64,000 nucleotides of DNA. Origin: Marinomonas rhodophyticola (lineage in GTDB: Bacteria > Pseudomonadota > Gammaproteobacteria > Pseudomonadales > Marinomonadaceae). The first letter of the stretch is position 1, and every line of letters starts with the position of its first letter. Shown here piece by piece: positions 7,688 through 17,312 of the stretch. Below the pieces are notes generated by a model, which was not told the origin of the DNA, searched no databases, and was given only the letters and a program-made list of their open reading frames with translations. Made by a program: the position numbers and the translations under genes. The stretch lies in assembly GCF_026113935.1 (NCBI RefSeq), contig NZ_JAPEUL010000004.1, positions 372,001-436,000 on the forward strand, read 5' to 3'.

Positions 7688-10021
7688 TCAAGGTGTTTTG
7701 CGCAAAGGCTTGATCCGTGACAAGGATGTACTTCTTAGCCTCTCTCCCTTTTGTATAAGGCGCGATATTCTCTGCTGCAGTTGGCTCTCTAATTCTGAGC
7801 AGGCGATCAGTTCATCAAACCCCAGTTTCTTGGCGTAATCTAATGACATTTTAACATTGTTGCTGATGAGTAAGCACTGATCTTCATGGCGCATTAATGG
7901 AAGTAGTCTCTGTTGTGTGACATGGGGGATATGTCCCCCATTGTCGAAGACTAAAATAATGGACCCAGACTCTCTTTTGGTAGGTAGTTCTAAGTAATCG
8001 AGTAGACTCTCTAAGGTAGTAAAGTGTTCTATTTTATTGATATGACTTTGCAGCAGCGTGAGGGCTTTTTGCAAATCATGGTCTGTTTGACCAAAAAGTA
8101 TAATATCAAAGTGGTTGTGCTGGCCGATCTCGCTGTTTGCTGGACGAATGTGCGCACGTATCGGGAGTTGAATATCAATACGTCGATAATGGTTGCTCTC
8201 AGATATTTGCATTTCCCCCTCTATGTGTTGAATAAGCAGTGTGATGTAGTGCATGCCCAGGTCAAAGCTTGCTGTACTTGTGTGGATACGTTTAGGTAGA
8301 GGGTAACAGCTGAGTTCTAATATTGTGATGCCTTCTCGATTCAGATCGTGTCGAGTAATATCAAGAGTAAGCACTTGGTCCGTAAAGTGTTTGAACTCCT
8401 GAACGAGGCTTTCAATAAGGTGTTGCAAGATAGAGGCATGCTGCAATATTTCCACTTGGGCCGTTTTGTTGCTATTGATTTCTATTAAAGCATTGTCTTG
8501 GTCTAAGCGTTGCACATTGTTGTATGCGTTGTCGATTAGTTGATCGAGTGGTATCGGATAAGATTGTTCTGGTGGTGAGTTTTCTCTTACGTCATTCAGT
8601 AGATCAATTCGTTCAATCAGATTTTTTAAATTATTGTTGGCCGTTAGGCTGCTCGATAAAAACAGTCTTGTTTCGTTTGATGTAGCGGCTTGTTCAAGGT
8701 GCGTGAAATCCCCGCCAATGATATTGACTTGACGACGCAAACGACTGGACAGATCAGACAAAAGGTCTGCGATCTCAGTTTGAGAATGTTTGGTTCTGTG
8801 GGCATGTCGCTGCAATAAAGGGGTTGTTTGTGCAATGATGCCAGTGAAATGGATCATCGCTTCAATAATAATCGTGATGGTTAGCCCCCACTCCAATAGC
8901 ATGGCACTGGGTATAATGCCATAAACGGACAATATCCAAGCAAAGTGTCCTATAAGCAATATTAGTCTGGCAACCAAGTAATACCCAGAAAAAGGGACTT
9001 TATAAATAAACGCAGCAACAGCGTGAATGGTCAGTAGCGTCAGTGTGATTACCACCATCGAGGACAGAATCACTATGTTTATTTGCTCTGGAGAAAGGGT
9101 AAATACAACCGCAAATAGGGCATTAATTGAACCAATGATAAGCAATGCTTTGTCTATTCTAGGTAGATAGTTTTTAGTGTCTATGTAGAGCCGAGAAAAA
9201 AACACAATAGCGCACAGGCATGATAGCGCCGCTAGATTGTAGATGCGCTCTTGAATATTTATCTGATCCGGAAAAAAGGCGGATATCTGATCATGAATCG
9301 AAAGATGCAATGCTGTGATACCAATTAGCAAGCCACTGTAAATGAGATACATAGGATGTGAGGTTTTGATAAAAAAGAACACATTACAAACAAACAGAGT
9401 GATGAGTATGCCAATTAAGATGCCGGTAAAGGTTAGGTTCTTTTGGGCATCTAGGCTCATTTGTGAAAGGGTTTTGAGTTCAATTTTAGCGTTAATCGGC
9501 AAATCAGAAGAAAGCTTCAAATACAAGGTAAAAACAGGTGGTGAGTTCGTTGGGATGTTAAACACATAGTGGGGCGCTTTAATTGGTCTATTGTTATAGG
9601 GGCGTGCGCCACCGAGTTCTGCTTGGACCTGATTTTCGTATAAGTTAGGAAGGTATATATCAAGGTATTGTAGTCTGGGGGTGTTTATTTCCAGCAAGAT
9701 AGGCATGTTGCTGGTGGTCCGGATGGCAATGTCTGTGCGTATCCAAACATTGCCTTTGACTAAGCCAAACTGCAGGTAGTTTCGATTCAGTGGGCGAAAA
9801 CGTTTTGCGTATAGATCCGATGAAATGGTGTCAAATGAGAGGTTTTTATCGGCATCAATAAAATAGGTGCCACTTTTACCAATATTGAAGACACTGTTTG
9901 AATCATCAATAATGGCGATCGTGTTTGAGTTCCACACTATGTTGGAGGTGCCGAGTAAAAATAGTAAAATCAATTGGTAAAACAAAACGCTAGCCCAAAC
10001 AAGTTCTATGAAGGCTATCAT
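7688..10021 (-). CDS. 7TMR-DISM sensor protein with degenerate kinase and receiver-like regions
   Basis: Membrane sensor of 777 residues. In order: an N-terminal hydrophobic segment (about 6-26), a periplasmic 7TMR-DISMED2-like beta domain (about 40-175, with WIRTDIAIRTTSNMPILLEI), seven membrane helices (about 195-395), a coiled linker, a helical-pair region (about 415-480), a region placed like a kinase ATPase domain (about 485-605) and a C-terminal receiver-like fold (about 615-745). The dimerisation helix shows SSRLRRQVNII where a phospho-His motif would be expected, the ATPase N-box Asn is not evident, and the receiver acidic pocket is not recognisable. It is probably a pseudokinase that relays or binds rather than phosphorylates. 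The 5' neighbour is a divergent small membrane protein. Confidence 0.72.
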   Translation of the reverse strand: MIAFIELVWASVLFYQLILLFLLGTSNIVWNSNTIAIIDDSNSVFNIGKSGTYFIDADKNLSFDTISSDLYAKRFRPLNRNYLQFGLVKGNVWIRTDIAIRTTSNMPILLEINTPRLQYLDIYLPNLYENQVQAELGGARPYNNRPIKAPHYVFNIPTNSPPVFTLYLKLSSDLPINAKIELKTLSQMSLDAQKNLTFTGILIGILITLFVCNVFFFIKTSHPMYLIYSGLLIGITALHLSIHDQISAFFPDQINIQERIYNLAALSCLCAIVFFSRLYIDTKNYLPRIDKALLIIGSINALFAVVFTLSPEQINIVILSSMVVITLTLLTIHAVAAFIYKVPFSGYYLVARLILLIGHFAWILSVYGIIPSAMLLEWGLTITIIIEAMIHFTGIIAQTTPLLQRHAHRTKHSQTEIADLLSDLSSRLRRQVNIIGGDFTHLEQAATSNETRLFLSSSLTANNNLKNLIERIDLLNDVRENSPPEQSYPIPLDQLIDNAYNNVQRLDQDNALIEINSNKTAQVEILQHASILQHLIESLVQEFKHFTDQVLTLDITRHDLNREGITILELSCYPLPKRIHTSTASFDLGMHYITLLIQHIEGEMQISESNHYRRIDIQLPIRAHIRPANSEIGQHNHFDIILFGQTDHDLQKALTLLQSHINKIEHFTTLESLLDYLELPTKRESGSIILVFDNGGHIPHVTQQRLLPLMRHEDQCLLISNNVKMSLDYAKKLGFDELIACSELESQLQQRISRLIQKGERLRSTSLSRIKPLRKTP

Positions 10022-10043
10022 TATTAACTAGATAGGGGATTGA

Positions 10044-10295
10044 ATGCTATATCCAATTTTGGTGGAACATTATGTTTGGTTTAGTCTATTGCTGTTGGGG
10101 GTCACTTGGTTTGCCAGACAGTCGAAGCCTGCAACACGAACAAATCTCATGTATGGCTATGGGATGATCGCCACATTAGGCTTCGTCCTTGGTTTTGATT
10201 GGGTGGCCGGTATTATATTTGGTTTGTTGGTATTGGAAGTTGGGCGTTTATTCAAGGCGTGGTTGGATAAGAAAGAGTCTCAGCTAAAAAAATAG
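10044..10295 (+). CDS. Small membrane protein, unknown function
   Basis: 83 residues with two or three hydrophobic segments (VWFSLLLLGVTWFA, MIATLGFVLGF, VAGIIFGLLVLEVG) and a lysine-rich tail LDKKESQLKK, giving a short inner membrane protein with the charged end in the cytoplasm. I do not recognise the family. It is divergent from the sensor gene (22 bases apart) and followed by a clear terminator. Confidence 0.65.
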   Translation: MLYPILVEHYVWFSLLLLGVTWFARQSKPATRTNLMYGYGMIATLGFVLGFDWVAGIIFGLLVLEVGRLFKAWLDKKESQLKK

Positions 10296-10327
10296 CATAC
10301 AGTGTATATATTGCGTATTTAGATAAG

Positions 10328-10352
10328 AAAAAGGCCTCAGAGAGGCCTTTTT
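10328..10352. terminator. Bidirectional intrinsic terminator
   Basis: AAAAAGGCCTC, a 3-base loop, GAGGCCTTTTT: an 11-bp perfect stem with A and T tracts on either side. It serves the small membrane protein on the plus strand and purD on the minus strand. Confidence 0.9.
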
Positions 10353-10377
10353 AGCAATTTGTGTATTTTATAGAAGG

Positions 10378-11664
10378 CTATTTTTGTTCGCGAGCAATGG
10401 CACGGTGGCCGATGTCGGTACGGAAATACACCTTATCCCAAGACAAAGTTTTGACAACCTCGTAAGCAGACGCTTGTGCTTGAGCAACCGTATCGCCAAG
10501 AGCAACAGCGCAAAGAACACGGCCGCCGTTGGTTACTACTTGGCCGTCTTTTAGTGTTGTGCCGGCTTGAAAGACTTTCTGACCTTCAGGAAGGACTGTG
10601 TCCAAACCAGAAATGACATCGCCTTTAGGGTAATCGGCAGGGTAGCCGCCAGCAGCAAGAACAACACCTAAGCTTGCGCGTGGATCCCAATCTGCTTCAA
10701 TGGTATCCAGTGTGCCATTGATGGCAGCCAAACACATTTGTGCTAAATCAGAACGCAAGCGCATCATGATTGGTTGTGTTTCTGGGTCACCAAAACGGCA
10801 GTTGTATTCGAGAGTCTTTGGTGTTCCATCCGGTGCGATCATCACGCCAGCGTATAAGAATCCACGGTAGCGGTTACCTTCAGCGTTCATGCCTTTAACC
10901 GTTGGCATGATAACTTCATTCATAATGCGATCATGAATTTCTGGTGTCACAACCGGAGCAGGAGAATAAGCCCCCATGCCGCCTGTGTTTGGGCCTTTGT
11001 CGCCGTTATCGCGTGCCTTGTGGTCTTGGCTTGTCGCCATCGGTAATACCGTTTCGCCATCTACCATACAGATAAAGCTGGCTTCTTCGCCTACCAAGAA
11101 CTCTTCGATCACTACACGGCTGCCCGCATCGCCAAAGGCATTGCCTTGTAGCATGTCTTCAACCGCTTCAATGGCTTCGGCTTCCGTTTGCGCCAAGATA
11201 ACGCCTTTACCAGCGGCTAGACCATCGGCCTTAACCACAATCGGGGCACCGTGTTGCTTGATGTAAGCAACCGCTGGCTCGATCTCAGTGAAGTTGCCGT
11301 AAGCAGCCGTTGGAATGTTGTGGCGCGCTAAGAAATCTTTTGTGAAGGCTTTAGAGCCTTCTAGCTGTGCTGCCGCCGCTGTGGGGCCAAAGATCGCCAA
11401 ACCTTCTTTTTCAAAGGCATCGACTACACCGATGACCAAAGGCGCTTCTGGTCCAACGATCGTTAGATCAATGTTCTCACGTTTTGCAAAGGCCACAAGA
11501 TCTGCAATATCAGTGACACCGATGTTGACGTTCTCTACTTTATTTTCAGTGGCAGAGCCTGCGTTACCTGGGGCAACATAGACTTTTTCGACTTGGTTCG
11601 ATTGAGCGGTTTTCCATGCTAGAGCATGTTCACGACCGCCGTTACCAATAATAAGAACTTTCAT
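10378..11664 (-). CDS. purD: Phosphoribosylamine--glycine ligase
   Basis: Second step of purine synthesis: ATP-dependent joining of glycine to phosphoribosylamine to give GAR. The ATP-grasp protein of 428 residues starts MKVLIIGNGGREHALAW, has the ATP-binding glycine-rich loop PIVVKADGLAAGKGV near residue 140, MGAYSPAPVV near 225 and the metal-binding GFLYAGVMIAPDGTPKTLEYNCRFGDPETQ near 280-310. It is the last gene of the block purH-purD and ends before a strong terminator. Confidence 0.97.
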   Translation of the reverse strand: MKVLIIGNGGREHALAWKTAQSNQVEKVYVAPGNAGSATENKVENVNIGVTDIADLVAFAKRENIDLTIVGPEAPLVIGVVDAFEKEGLAIFGPTAAAAQLEGSKAFTKDFLARHNIPTAAYGNFTEIEPAVAYIKQHGAPIVVKADGLAAGKGVILAQTEAEAIEAVEDMLQGNAFGDAGSRVVIEEFLVGEEASFICMVDGETVLPMATSQDHKARDNGDKGPNTGGMGAYSPAPVVTPEIHDRIMNEVIMPTVKGMNAEGNRYRGFLYAGVMIAPDGTPKTLEYNCRFGDPETQPIMMRLRSDLAQMCLAAINGTLDTIEADWDPRASLGVVLAAGGYPADYPKGDVISGLDTVLPEGQKVFQAGTTLKDGQVVTNGGRVLCAVALGDTVAQAQASAYEVVKTLSWDKVYFRTDIGHRAIAREQK

Positions 11665-11686
11665 TATCTAATCCTTTGTATTGCAA

Positions 11687-11708
11687 GCCAGAGACTTAGG
11701 TCTCTGGC
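11687..11708. other. Hairpin between purH and purD
   Basis: GCCAGAGAC with its complement GTCTCTGGC around a 4-base loop. There is no T tract on the minus strand, so it is unlikely to stop transcription fully; it may stabilise the purH end or partly attenuate purD. Confidence 0.45.
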
Positions 11709-11769
11709 GACTAACTAAAGCGTTACGTCTTTTTAGCGTGTCTAATAACGATGTGTTAATGACGGCTCT

Positions 11770-13350
11770 TTAATGACGGAAATGACGCATACCTGTGAAG
11801 ACCATTGCCATACCAGCTTCGTCTGCCGCCGCGATGACTTCTTCGTCACGCATAGAGCCACCTGGCTGAATAACCGCTGTAATACCGGCTTGTGCTGCTG
11901 CATCGATACCATCACGGAATGGGAAGAAGGCATCAGACGCCATGACGGAGCCAGCGACTTCTAGGTTTTCATCAGCGGCTTTAATGCCCGCAATTTTAGC
12001 GCTGTATACTCGGCTCATTTGGCCTGCGCCAACGCCAATGGTTTGTTCTGCTTTGGCATAAACAATGGCATTAGATTTAACAAATTTTGCCACTTTCCAA
12101 GCAAACAATAGATCTTTTAGCTCTTCTTCGCTAGGTTGACGTTTAGAGACAATTTTAAGATCGTCTAACGTAATGACACCATCGTCACGGTCCTGAACTA
12201 ATAAACCACCGTTTACGCGCTTGTAATCTAGTGCTGCTGGCTTGTCTTTTGACCATTGGCCGCACTCAAGTAGGCGAACGTTTTGTTTTGTCGCCACAAT
12301 GTCGGCCGCTTCTTTGCTAACGCTTGGGGCAATGATCACTTCAACGAATTGACGATCAACAATCGCTTGTGCTGTTTTAGCGTCTAGCTCTTGGTTGAAG
12401 GCAATGATGCCACCAAATGCAGACGTTGGGTCTGTTTGGAAAGCAAGATCATAGGCTTCAAATTGAGTCGCTGCTGTAGCGACACCACAAGGGTTAGCGT
12501 GCTTAACGATAACACAAGCAGGTTTATCAAAGCTTTTTACGCATTCAAGGGCGGCATCAGTGTCAGCTATGTTGTTGTAAGACAACGCCTTACCTTGGAT
12601 TTGTTTAGCCGTGCTGATAGAGGCTTCTTTCGGGTTCGCTTCTACATAAAAAGCCGCTTTCTGGTGTGGGTTCTCACCATAGCGCATTTCTTCTTGTTTG
12701 TGGAATTGTAGGTTAAATGTACGTGCAAACTCTTCGCTGCCGCCTTCTACTTTTTTACCTAGGAAGTTAGCAATGGCGCCATCGTAATGTGAAGTGTGTT
12801 CGAATGCTTTAACCGCAAGGTCGAAACGCTGTTCAAACGTCAAGCCACCATCTGCTTTAAGAGACGCTAAGATGCTTTCATAGCTGGAAGGTGAGACCAC
12901 GATAGCTACGTCTTTGTGGTTTTTGGCAGCAGAGCGAACCATGGTAGGGCCACCGATATCAATATTTTCAATCGCCATCGGTAAATCGCAATCAGGACGT
13001 TCTATCGTTGCTTCGAATGGATACAGGTTAACCACCACCATATCGATTTCTTCAATGCCGTGCTCTTTCATTACAGCGCCATCGATATCACGACGACCAA
13101 GAATGCCACCGTGCACTTTTGGGTGCAGTGTTTTTACACGTCCATCCATCATTTCTGGGAAGCCTGTGTAATCAGACACTTCTGTTGCTTTAACGTTGCT
13201 GTCCAATAAAAGACGGTAAGTTCCACCGGTTGAAAGAATTTCAACACCTTGAGCGGTCAGTTCGCGCGCGAATTCGACAATGCCTGTTTTGTCGGAAACA
13301 CTGATTAACGCTCGTTTGATTGGAGTTACGGTATTTTGATTTGCCATCAT
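11770..13350 (-). CDS. purH: Bifunctional AICAR formyltransferase / IMP cyclohydrolase
   Basis: Last two steps of IMP synthesis. The N-terminal cyclohydrolase part carries [27 protein letters not shown] and [17 protein letters not shown]; the C-terminal formyltransferase part carries [11 protein letters not shown]-type sequence (here [14 protein letters not shown] near residue 245), [13 protein letters not shown] with the catalytic Lys-His, and [13 protein letters not shown]. At 526 residues it is full length. Two Met codons in a row start the protein; either may be used. It lies between fis and purD on the same strand, with a terminator separating it from fis. Confidence 0.97.
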   Translation of the reverse strand: MMANQNTVTPIKRALISVSDKTGIVEFARELTAQGVEILSTGGTYRLLLDSNVKATEVSDYTGFPEMMDGRVKTLHPKVHGGILGRRDIDGAVMKEHGIEEIDMVVVNLYPFEATIERPDCDLPMAIENIDIGGPTMVRSAAKNHKDVAIVVSPSSYESILASLKADGGLTFEQRFDLAVKAFEHTSHYDGAIANFLGKKVEGGSEEFARTFNLQFHKQEEMRYGENPHQKAAFYVEANPKEASISTAKQIQGKALSYNNIADTDAALECVKSFDKPACVIVKHANPCGVATAATQFEAYDLAFQTDPTSAFGGIIAFNQELDAKTAQAIVDRQFVEVIIAPSVSKEAADIVATKQNVRLLECGQWSKDKPAALDYKRVNGGLLVQDRDDGVITLDDLKIVSKRQPSEEELKDLLFAWKVAKFVKSNAIVYAKAEQTIGVGAGQMSRVYSAKIAGIKAADENLEVAGSVMASDAFFPFRDGIDAAAQAGITAVIQPGGSMRDEEVIAAADEAGMAMVFTGMRHFRH

Positions 13351-13399
13351 GGTTCTCGCAGTTAATTTAACACTAAATAAACAAGGGGAAGATAAGACG

Positions 13400-13428
13400 A
13401 AAAAAAGGGCGAATTCGCCCTTTTTTCT
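13400..13428. terminator. Intrinsic terminator after fis
   Basis: The self-complementary core GGGCGAATTCGCCC (13407-13420) is flanked by an A tract and a T tract. On the minus strand it lies immediately after the fis stop, so it ends the dusB-fis transcript before purH. Confidence 0.88.
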
Positions 13429-13434
13429 TTGTGA

Positions 13435-13713
13435 TTATAGCATGCCGTATTGCTTTAACTTCTTACGAAGTGTTCCTCGATTTAACCCAAGGATGGTGGA
13501 TGCTTTGGTTTGGTTATCCTTTGTGTAGCTCATGACAGACTCTAGCAAAGGCGCCTCAACCTCGGCTAAGACCAACTGGTATAAGTCTGTTATTGGCTGC
13601 CCATCAAGATGAGCGAAATAGTTTTGTAGGGCTTTTTCAACGTTGTCACGTAGTGTTTGTGACTGCTCTGAAGAAGCGGCTTGAAACGTATGAGTATGAG
13701 TTTGTTCTACCAC
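13435..13713 (-). CDS. fis: DNA-binding protein Fis
   Basis: Nucleoid-associated protein that bends DNA and activates rRNA and other growth-linked promoters. The 92-residue product from the GTG at 13713 ([10 protein letters not shown]) lines up with the E. coli Fis start, with core [19 protein letters not shown] and the helix-turn-helix end [24 protein letters not shown]. The GTG has AGAAGGT 6 bases upstream. The frame is open much further upstream, with a Met at 13806 that would give 123 residues; that extension has no Fis-like sequence and is not favoured. dusB lies upstream, as in many gammaproteobacteria, and the pair is probably cotranscribed and growth-rate controlled. Confidence 0.93.
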   Translation of the reverse strand: MVEQTHTHTFQAASSEQSQTLRDNVEKALQNYFAHLDGQPITDLYQLVLAEVEAPLLESVMSYTKDNQTKASTILGLNRGTLRKKLKQYGML

Positions 13714-13831
13714 AGAATGACCTTCTATTTTTAAAGCTAACCATTTGTTAATGTATATTGAGCATCGTATAGAAGGGCGATCTAACTCTTCTTTTTTGAT
13801 GTTCATTACATTAAGTGTAAGGTTCGTTTGC

Positions 13832-14799
13832 CTATTGGCAAACAAAGAACTCTTCCAATTTATCAAGCTGTTCTTGCGTATTATCAATACGATTAAACAG
13901 GCTGCGAAATTGTGTGTTATCCGCTAACGTTTGCAGGTACCAACCAACATGCTTGCGAGCAATACGCACACCCAAATAATCACCATAAAATTGATGTAGG
14001 GCGTGCACGTGGTTAATAACAAGCTGTCTCACCTCAGATAAAGAGGAGGTGTTAACAATTCGTTTGTTTCTAAATAGTGGTTTATTTCGCGAAAAATCCA
14101 CGGTCTTCCTTGGGCAGCTCGACCAATCATGATGCCATCCGCCTTGGTGTAATCTTTCACAAATTTTGCTGATTGCGCGTCTTTAATGTCCCCATTCGCA
14201 AAAATAGGGATACTCAAATGATGCTTAATCTCTGCAATCGTGTCGTATTCAACTTGTCCTTGGAATTTGCATTCCCGCGTTCGCCCATGAATGGCTAGGG
14301 CTTGAATGCCAATGTCTTCTGCCATTTTTGCAATCGCAAGACCGTTTTTTTGATCGAGGCTCCATCCCGTACGAATTTTTAGAGTGACTGGAACAGACAC
14401 ACTATTTACAACTGATTCCAGTATCTCACGAACAAGCGCTTCATCTTTCAGTAATGCAGAGCCTGCCGCTTTGTTGCATACTTTTTTGGCGGGGCATCCC
14501 ATGTTGATATCAATGATTTGTGCGCCTAGCTCAACATTTTGTTGGGCTGCTTCAGCCATCATTTGGGGATCGCCACCAGCAATTTGAACGGATCTCGGCG
14601 AGACTTCTGCATCATGAATTAAGCGATGACGGCTTTTGGTCGAGTTCCACAGGCGAACGTCAGAAGTAACCATTTCTGATACCACTAAGCCTGCACCTAG
14701 GTCATGACAAAGGCGGCGAAATGGCAAATCTGTGACGCCAGCCATAGGGGCTAGAATGACAGGTTTGTCAACGCAATATGGGCCAATAGCAAATGCCAT
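13832..14799 (-). CDS. dusB: tRNA-dihydrouridine synthase B (frameshifted as sequenced)
   Basis: FMN enzyme that reduces uridine in the D-loop of tRNA. From 14799 the frame shows [39 protein letters not shown] with the catalytic Cys, [19 protein letters not shown] and [16 protein letters not shown]. It then goes out of frame near 14040-14042 and the C-terminal tRNA-binding part continues in another frame with [25 protein letters not shown] and ends in FFVCQ at 13832. One added base in the short A run gives 322 residues, the normal length. An indel error is more likely than decay, as the whole gene is otherwise well kept. Confidence 0.9.
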
Positions 14800-14955
14800 G
14801 ATGTTCCTGAATACTGGATTGAATGTTAAAGATCGTCGACAGTGTCGAGCGGGCGTGAATAATACCTATGCAATCGTTGTTTTTGAAGTCTTGACAGGCT
14901 AAAAACTGACTATTTTTTGTCCTTTTTTAGCCCTTTATAGAAAAAGACTCCAAAA

Positions 14956-16257
14956 CTAGTAGGACCGAGTGTCTGCTGGGAAGGCTTTGAGTTGGTGGGT
15001 CACTGCGCGCGCTCCAGGATCTTGTATGGGAATAACAAGATGAATGGGCGTACTTGGTGGCATATAAGTAATATCTAGAAAATCTTTGTGAAGGTAATCG
15101 CTGGGTGAAAAGAGTCTAGCGGCAACTGGCTTACCATTTAAATCAAAAAACTCTAGTGCGATTTTGGGCATCGGCTGAGAAAAACGGCTGATGTTGTTGA
15201 TAATCGCATTGACTAATAATGTGTTGGGGAGGGTTGGGTGGCTTTGTATGCGCACATGCTGGATAGTGATGGTACTGACATCCTCAAATCGTGGTAAAAC
15301 GCAGCCAGAATAAGAACAAATAGTCCTGTAAAAGGATCGAAAGTTAGAAGATCTGCTGCCTTCTTCAAAAAAGTGCATGGCAATCTGCAAGGCAAGTAGT
15401 GCTGCACCTAAGAGCGATGCGAAAAACCACAACCATGGATGACCGTTTTTGCGGCGTGAGTTGGATTCATTTTCACCGAGTAAAGGAGCAAGGCTTTGCT
15501 GGGCAGACAATTGCTCAAGAATGCTGTGTTGGTACTTGAGGTCAGATGGCCGTGTTTGTTCTGCTGCACTTTGCGCTAGCGAATGCAGTGCTGTCATGTA
15601 ATCGGGTTCTTTTTGCGTTGCTGACGGCTGTTCGATGTTTGTCAGCTTTGCCGTTATGCTCTCTGGTGAGAGTGTTCTTGCTATCGTGTTGTTGTTCGCT
15701 GGGGTGTTATTGGTCTGTATATTGACTGTTGGTGTGGCTTTAAGAGCGGCCTCAACTTCGGCAAGCTCAACTTCCCAAGGGGCTGGTTCGTCAGACCGAT
15801 TCGCCGCCATTGAGCGCTTAGCATTTGTGGCCGGTCTAGGAGGATCTAATGGTTTGTTGGCTGTTTTCTGGTCGATACTTTTAGGAGATGAGGTCTCATC
15901 TTGGTAAGGATCCAGTGTCGTGACTAAGCTGTTTTCATCAAAAGGATTAAGATCTTTATCGTCAAATAATGTATCCAGCCAATCTGGATTGACAATTTCT
16001 TCTGTTGGTGGCACTCGTTTTTCTACCTGTGTGCCCACATCGCCGGTTTGTATGTTTGCCTTATCTGTCTGTACGATTGGGGAAGCCGATGATATTGACG
16101 GCTCAACTTTTGCCTTGTGGTTGATGGAGTCGCTAGCATTGAAGATGTGAAAACATTGGCCACATCTGACTTTGCCCTTGGCCATGCTTAATACTTCATC
16201 GCTTACTCGAAATGCGGTTGAACATTTTGGGCAACGGGTTATTAGGCTATTGGCCAT
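14956..16257 (-). CDS. Zinc-ribbon and DUF3426 domain membrane protein
   Basis: 433-residue protein with an N-terminal MJ0042-type zinc ribbon (CPKCSTAF and CGQCFHIF, residues 9-40), a long low-complexity middle rich in Thr, Ser, Pro and Asn, one membrane helix (WLWFFASLLGAALLALQIAMHF, about 270-292) and a periplasmic DUF3426 domain with CSYSGCVLPRF and a fibronectin-like beta fold that ends in DTRSY. Function is unknown. The gene sits between prmA and dusB, a position kept in pseudomonads and relatives. Confidence 0.85.
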   Translation of the reverse strand: MANSLITRCPKCSTAFRVSDEVLSMAKGKVRCGQCFHIFNASDSINHKAKVEPSISSASPIVQTDKANIQTGDVGTQVEKRVPPTEEIVNPDWLDTLFDDKDLNPFDENSLVTTLDPYQDETSSPKSIDQKTANKPLDPPRPATNAKRSMAANRSDEPAPWEVELAEVEAALKATPTVNIQTNNTPANNNTIARTLSPESITAKLTNIEQPSATQKEPDYMTALHSLAQSAAEQTRPSDLKYQHSILEQLSAQQSLAPLLGENESNSRRKNGHPWLWFFASLLGAALLALQIAMHFFEEGSRSSNFRSFYRTICSYSGCVLPRFEDVSTITIQHVRIQSHPTLPNTLLVNAIINNISRFSQPMPKIALEFFDLNGKPVAARLFSPSDYLHKDFLDITYMPPSTPIHLVIPIQDPGARAVTHQLKAFPADTRSY

Positions 16258-16302
16258 GGGGTGCTGTCTTCCTGTTTAAATCTTGACTGGGTTAATGGAT
16301 TA

Positions 16303-17193
16303 TTATGCGTGTTTAGTGCCAACGATACGAACCCATTCTTCTTTTTCTGTAATGGAATCAATGGTGAACCATTCTTGATAGGCTTCTATCACTTCCTGTG
16401 CTTGGTTGGCCAGTATTCCCGAAAGGGCTAGTTGACCTTGTGTTTTAACTAGCGCAGAAATAGTCGGTGCTAGGTTCGCTAATGGGCCTGCAAGGATGTT
16501 TGCTACCACAATATCGGCTTGTAGATCGGATTCGTAAGGCGGAAGCTTTACTTCTAGACGGCTAGGGTCGATGTTGTTGCGTTCTGCATTGGCCTCGGTT
16601 GCTTGCACGGCTTGTGGGTCGATATCAATGCCCACCATATTGTTAGCACCAAGCAATAAGCCTGCGATGCCAAGAATGCCTGAGCCGCAGCCGTAATCTA
16701 TGATGATTTTGCCTTGGCAATCAATGCTGTCTAGCCATTGTAGGCATAATGCGGTAGTAGGGTGGGTACCTGTGCCAAATGCCAAGCCAGGATCTAGCAT
16801 TAGCGTAACAGCATTTGGATCAGGGACTTCACGCCAGCTTGGGCATACCCAAAGGCGTTCACCAAACTGAATGGGATGATAGTTATCCATCCATTCTCTT
16901 TCCCAGTCCTTGTCTTCCAGTATTTCAATTTTCATATCGATATCTGTTTCGCCTAGAGACACGGCTTTGTGTTCTACAACGGGGCGAATGTGTTCAACAT
17001 CGGCATCAGCCTCGAACAATCCTGTTACTTTGGTGTTTTTCCATAGCGGCGTAGTGTTAAGGTCTGGCTCATATACCGGATCGTCATGGACATCTTCAAA
17101 AGTGACAACCAAGGCGCCGCACTCAAGAAGGGTATCTTCAAAAGCTGGGACATGATCGGGCGTGGTGTGAATACGTATTTGAAGCCAAGGCAT
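16303..17193 (-). CDS. prmA: Ribosomal protein L11 methyltransferase
   Basis: SAM-dependent enzyme that trimethylates amino groups of ribosomal protein L11. 296 residues, normal length. The N-terminal substrate domain begins MPWLQIRIHT; the methyltransferase part has GLAFGTGTHPTTALCL near residue 135, the SAM loop IIDYGCGSGILGIAGLLLGA near 165, and DIVVANILAGPL near 225. The gene lies between accC and the DUF3426 gene, on the same strand. Confidence 0.96.
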   Translation of the reverse strand: MPWLQIRIHTTPDHVPAFEDTLLECGALVVTFEDVHDDPVYEPDLNTTPLWKNTKVTGLFEADADVEHIRPVVEHKAVSLGETDIDMKIEILEDKDWEREWMDNYHPIQFGERLWVCPSWREVPDPNAVTLMLDPGLAFGTGTHPTTALCLQWLDSIDCQGKIIIDYGCGSGILGIAGLLLGANNMVGIDIDPQAVQATEANAERNNIDPSRLEVKLPPYESDLQADIVVANILAGPLANLAPTISALVKTQGQLALSGILANQAQEVIEAYQEWFTIDSITEKEEWVRIVGTKHA

Positions 17194-17267
17194 AAAGTGG
17201 AGTCCAACAATAAAACAAACAGGAATAGAATAGCGAAGCTTGAAGCGAGAGGCGAGAGGAAAATGAT

Positions 17268-17300
17268 TACCCCTAGTGATTTATCTTATCACTAGGGGTA
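17268..17300. terminator. Terminator hairpin after accC
   Basis: TACCCCTAGTGAT and its perfect complement (13 bp) around a 7-base loop, immediately after the accC stop on the minus strand and before prmA. The T tract is weak (ATCATTTT), so some read-through into prmA is likely. Confidence 0.75.
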
Positions 17301-17312
17301 AAACTGCGGCCT

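Noticed and set aside
13714-13887. Upstream extension of fis to 123-150 residues
   Set aside because: The extension has no Fis-like sequence and the GTG at 13713 has the better ribosome site and a start that matches known Fis.
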